Below are positions 12,928 to 15,199 of a stretch of 15,199 nucleotides of DNA, piece by piece. The number at the start of each line of letters is the position of its first letter. The first letter of the stretch is position 1. This DNA comes from DASXMX01 sp036495445 (GTDB lineage: Bacteria; Planctomycetota; Phycisphaerae; Tepidisphaerales; Tepidisphaeraceae), in assembly GCA_036495445.1 (NCBI GenBank), contig DASXMX010000127.1, positions 1-15,199 on the forward strand, written 5' to 3'. The translations under genes and the position numbers were made by a program. The notes under the pieces are model-generated. The model saw only the letters and a program-made list of their open reading frames with translations, was not told where the DNA came from and did no database searches.

Positions 12928-15153
12928 GTGATCGCACTGCGCAAATCAATCGTGCTCGCGGCCGCCGTGGCGGCCACGCTGTCTGTCCTTCGTCCCGCCG
13001 CCCTTCGCGCTGCCGACGCGCCGCAGCCCGCCGACGGGCAGGCGAACGTCCCGGTGCGCGAGGTGGTGCTCTTTTCCAGCGGGGTGGGATACTTCGAGCA
13101 CTTCGGGCAGGTGAACGGCAACTCTGCCACCGTCCTGCGGTTCAAGAGCGAGCAGATCAACGACATCCTTAAGAGCCTCGTTCTCCAGGACCTCGACAAG
13201 GGCACGGTCAGCGCCGTCACCTATCCGAGCCAGGGCCCGCTCCAGCGAACCCTGCGCAGCTTCCAGATCGACCTGACGAGCAATCCCGCACTCTCGGATC
13301 TGCTGAACCAACTCCGCGGCGCGCGCGTGACGGTGACGCTGGCCCAAGGCGCCCGCCAGGTGCAAGGTACCGTCCTCGGCGTCGAGAAGCAGCAGCGCCC
13401 GGCCGGCGACAAGGACCACCCGCAGATGGTCGACGTGCAGGTGGTGAATCTCGTCAGCGATACCGGCATTCAGCCGGTGGAACTGGGCCAGGTGTCCGAC
13501 GTGCGGATCGAGGACGCCGAGCTGCGGCGGGAACTCGCCCAGGCGCTGGCGGCCCTGTCGCAGGCCCGCGACAAGGACAAGAAGCCGGTCGAGATCCACT
13601 TCGCCGGCCAGGGCGAGCGGCGGGTGCGGATCGGGTACGTCGTCGAGACGCCGGTCTGGAAAACCAGCTATCGCCTGATCCTCCCCGGACCGGGCGAAGG
13701 ACCCGCCACACAGCCCGCGCCGGAGGGGACGTCCGAGCAGCAGAAGGGGCAGGGCCAGGCTGCTCAGGAAGGATCGCTGCAGGGGTGGGCGATCGTCGAG
13801 AACCAGACCGACAGCGACTGGAAGGACGTGCAACTGAGCCTCGTGAGCGGCCGGCCGATCAGCTTCATCCAGGACCTCTACCAGCCGCTCTACATCCCCC
13901 GGCCGATCGTGCAGCCCGAACTCTACGCGAGCCTGCGGCCGCAGACGTACGAGGGGGGGCTCGACGCGATGCCCAAGCCGACCGAGATGGCACTGCGGGA
14001 GGAGGAGAAGCTGTCCGACGCGGCGAGGCAGCCGATGCTGCAACGGCGCATGCGAGCGGGGGGCGGGTTCGGCGGCGGCGGCGCCTCCGGGTTGAGCGCG
14101 GCCCCGCCCGCGCCCGCGGCCACTCCCGCATCTGAGGGCGCCGCGCTGGGCGCGATCAACCCGACCGCCTCGATCTCCTCCGTCGCCTCGGCCGCGAAAG
14201 TCGGCGAGTTGTTCCAATACACCGTCGGCAACGTCTCCATCGCCCGCCAGCAGTCGGCGATGCTGCCGATCGTCACCGACCCGATCCACGCCGAAAAGCT
14301 CAGTATCTACAACCAATCGGTCATGCCCAACAACCCGCTGCTGGGCGCGCGGCTGAAGAACACGACCGGCAAGTACCTCCTGCAAGGCCCCATCACCGTG
14401 ATCGCCGGCAGCAGCTACGCCGGCGACGCGAGCCTCGGCGACGTCCCGCCGGGCCAGGAACGCCTGATCAGCTATGGCGTCGACCAGGAAGTCACGGTCC
14501 ACGCCTCCGACAACACGCAGACCAACCAACTCCTCACCGGCAAGATCGTCAAGGGGGTGCTCTGGCTCACCTACAAGCAGACGTTCAGCCAGGACTATAC
14601 TGCCGAGGACAAGAGCGAGAACCCCAAGACGCTGTTGATCGAGGCCCCCAAGCACGCCGACTGGACGCTGCTGGAGCCGAAGAAGCCGATCGAGACGACC
14701 GATGCACTCTACCGGTTCGAGGGCCACATCGAGCCGCACCATCCGAGCAAGCTCACGGTGCGGGAGGAGCACACTCAAATGCAGGAAATGGCAATCCTGC
14801 CGATGGACATGACGGTCGTCGCGGCCTACGCCCGGACGGGCGAAATCCCCCAGCCGGTGAAGGATGCCCTGGGCAAAGCCGCCCAACTCAAGAGCGCGCT
14901 GGTCGACACGCAGCGGCAGATTCAGGAGGCCCAGCAGAAGCTTTCGGAAATCACCGCCGAGCAATCCCGCATCCGCGAGAACATGAAGGCCGTCAGCCAG
15001 TCCAGCGACTACTACAAGCGGCTCCTGACCGAACTGGACGCGCAGGAGACGACCATACAAGACCAGCACAAGCAAGTCGCTGATCTGCAGAAGCAGCAGG
15101 ACCGGCAGCAGAAGGAGCTCGAAGATTATCTGGCGAACCTGAGCGTGGGTTAA
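12928..15153 (+). CDS. Secreted DUF4139-type protein with C-terminal coiled coil
   Basis: The product is 741 residues. The signal peptide is residues 1-29 (ALRKS, alanine/valine core, ALRAAD). Residues 42-220 are a beta-rich N-terminal region opening with REVVLFSSGVGYFEH. The DUF4139-like core begins at WKTSYRLIL (244-252) and continues with GWAIVENQTDSDWKDVQLSL and SGRPISF. A glycine/alanine/proline-rich insert lies at about 375-410 (GGGFGGGGASG, then APPAPAATPA), after which the beta domain resumes (about 420-640). Residues 647-735 are a long glutamine- and glutamate-rich coiled coil. Family members are uncharacterised. The layout suggests an exported, possibly oligomeric surface or periplasmic protein. 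No membrane span other than the signal is seen. Function is unknown. Confidence 0.85.
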   Translation: MIALRKSIVLAAAVAATLSVLRPAALRAADAPQPADGQANVPVREVVLFSSGVGYFEHFGQVNGNSATVLRFKSEQINDILKSLVLQDLDKGTVSAVTYPSQGPLQRTLRSFQIDLTSNPALSDLLNQLRGARVTVTLAQGARQVQGTVLGVEKQQRPAGDKDHPQMVDVQVVNLVSDTGIQPVELGQVSDVRIEDAELRRELAQALAALSQARDKDKKPVEIHFAGQGERRVRIGYVVETPVWKTSYRLILPGPGEGPATQPAPEGTSEQQKGQGQAAQEGSLQGWAIVENQTDSDWKDVQLSLVSGRPISFIQDLYQPLYIPRPIVQPELYASLRPQTYEGGLDAMPKPTEMALREEEKLSDAARQPMLQRRMRAGGGFGGGGASGLSAAPPAPAATPASEGAALGAINPTASISSVASAAKVGELFQYTVGNVSIARQQSAMLPIVTDPIHAEKLSIYNQSVMPNNPLLGARLKNTTGKYLLQGPITVIAGSSYAGDASLGDVPPGQERLISYGVDQEVTVHASDNTQTNQLLTGKIVKGVLWLTYKQTFSQDYTAEDKSENPKTLLIEAPKHADWTLLEPKKPIETTDALYRFEGHIEPHHPSKLTVREEHTQMQEMAILPMDMTVVAAYARTGEIPQPVKDALGKAAQLKSALVDTQRQIQEAQQKLSEITAEQSRIRENMKAVSQSSDYYKRLLTELDAQETTIQDQHKQVADLQKQQDRQQKELEDYLANLSVG

Positions 15154-15179
15154 AGACCATCGCCGGTGAGTCATTGGGA

Positions 15180-15199
15180 GGGCGAGGCTCCCGCCGAGC
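15180..15199 (+). repeat. Partial copy of the pyrB-downstream repeat, cut by the window end
   Basis: GGGCGAGGCTCCCGCCGAGC matches the left arm of the 1731-1791 inverted repeat at 19 of 20 positions. It lies 26 bases after the stop of the DUF4139 gene, again just downstream of a gene. The second arm would lie outside the window. Confidence 0.75.

Noticed and set aside
12946..15174. Very long open frame on the minus strand opposite the DUF4139 gene
   Set aside because: It is antisense to a protein with a signal peptide, ribosome site and family motifs. Its translation is rich in Leu, Arg, Asp and His as expected from high-GC mirror frames.

Overview
The window reads as a GC-rich bacterial chromosome segment, most likely from the phylum Planctomycetota. 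The best evidence is the protein at 10074-12656. It combines a predicted dehydrogenase-like propeller with a C-terminal haem-binding CxxCH domain, an architecture typical of the Pirellula/Verrucomicrobium group. Several dispersed repeat types seen here are also, from memory, common in planctomycete genomes. I cannot assign a class or genus from the sequence alone.

Layout. 1-134: hairpin-rich repeats abutting the ribosome site of pyrR. 148-1721: pyrR and pyrB, overlapping by 4 bases (ATGA). 1731-1791: a long perfect inverted repeat. 1857-2770: two small genes of visibly lower GC, one with a ribbon-helix-helix-like C-terminus and one membrane-anchored protein I do not recognise. 2799-4076: pyrC. 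4109-4132: hairpin between convergent genes. 4159-4341 (minus): tiny single-span membrane protein. 4444-4516: tRNA with CAU anticodon and a plausible promoter. 4647-5462: multi-HTH DNA-binding protein. 5530-7897 (all minus): PII signalling protein, secreted alpha/beta-hydrolase fused to a TPR-like tail, and a BFN/DUF151 protein. 8062-9955: a type II restriction-modification pair, a beta-order amino-methyltransferase and an XcyI-like endonuclease, overlapping by 125 bases. 10074-12656: secreted propeller/cytochrome-like protein. 12673-12851: large imperfect inverted repeat. 12928-15153: secreted DUF4139-type protein with a C-terminal coiled coil. 15180-15199: start of another copy of the 1731-type repeat, cut by the window end.

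How the genes work together. PyrB and PyrC catalyse consecutive steps of pyrimidine synthesis (carbamoyl phosphate plus aspartate to carbamoyl aspartate, then dihydroorotate), and PyrR is the usual uridine-nucleotide-responsive regulator of such genes. PII senses nitrogen and energy state, so nitrogen-linked functions are near each other, but no sequence signal ties PII to the pyr genes. The restriction-modification pair is a self-contained defence module, probably specific for CCCGGG with N4-methylcytosine protection. That specificity is inferred from family resemblance recalled without a search. CCCGGG appears scarce in the window and I found none inside the two R-M genes.

I found no clear undescribed system. 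The items most worth checking are the R-M gene overlap and apparent target-site avoidance, the PII protein without the Tyr-51 modification site, the hydrolase-TPR fusion, the multi-HTH gene next to the tRNA, the interruption of the pyr cluster, and a terminator hairpin whose three-base loop is another gene's stop codon.
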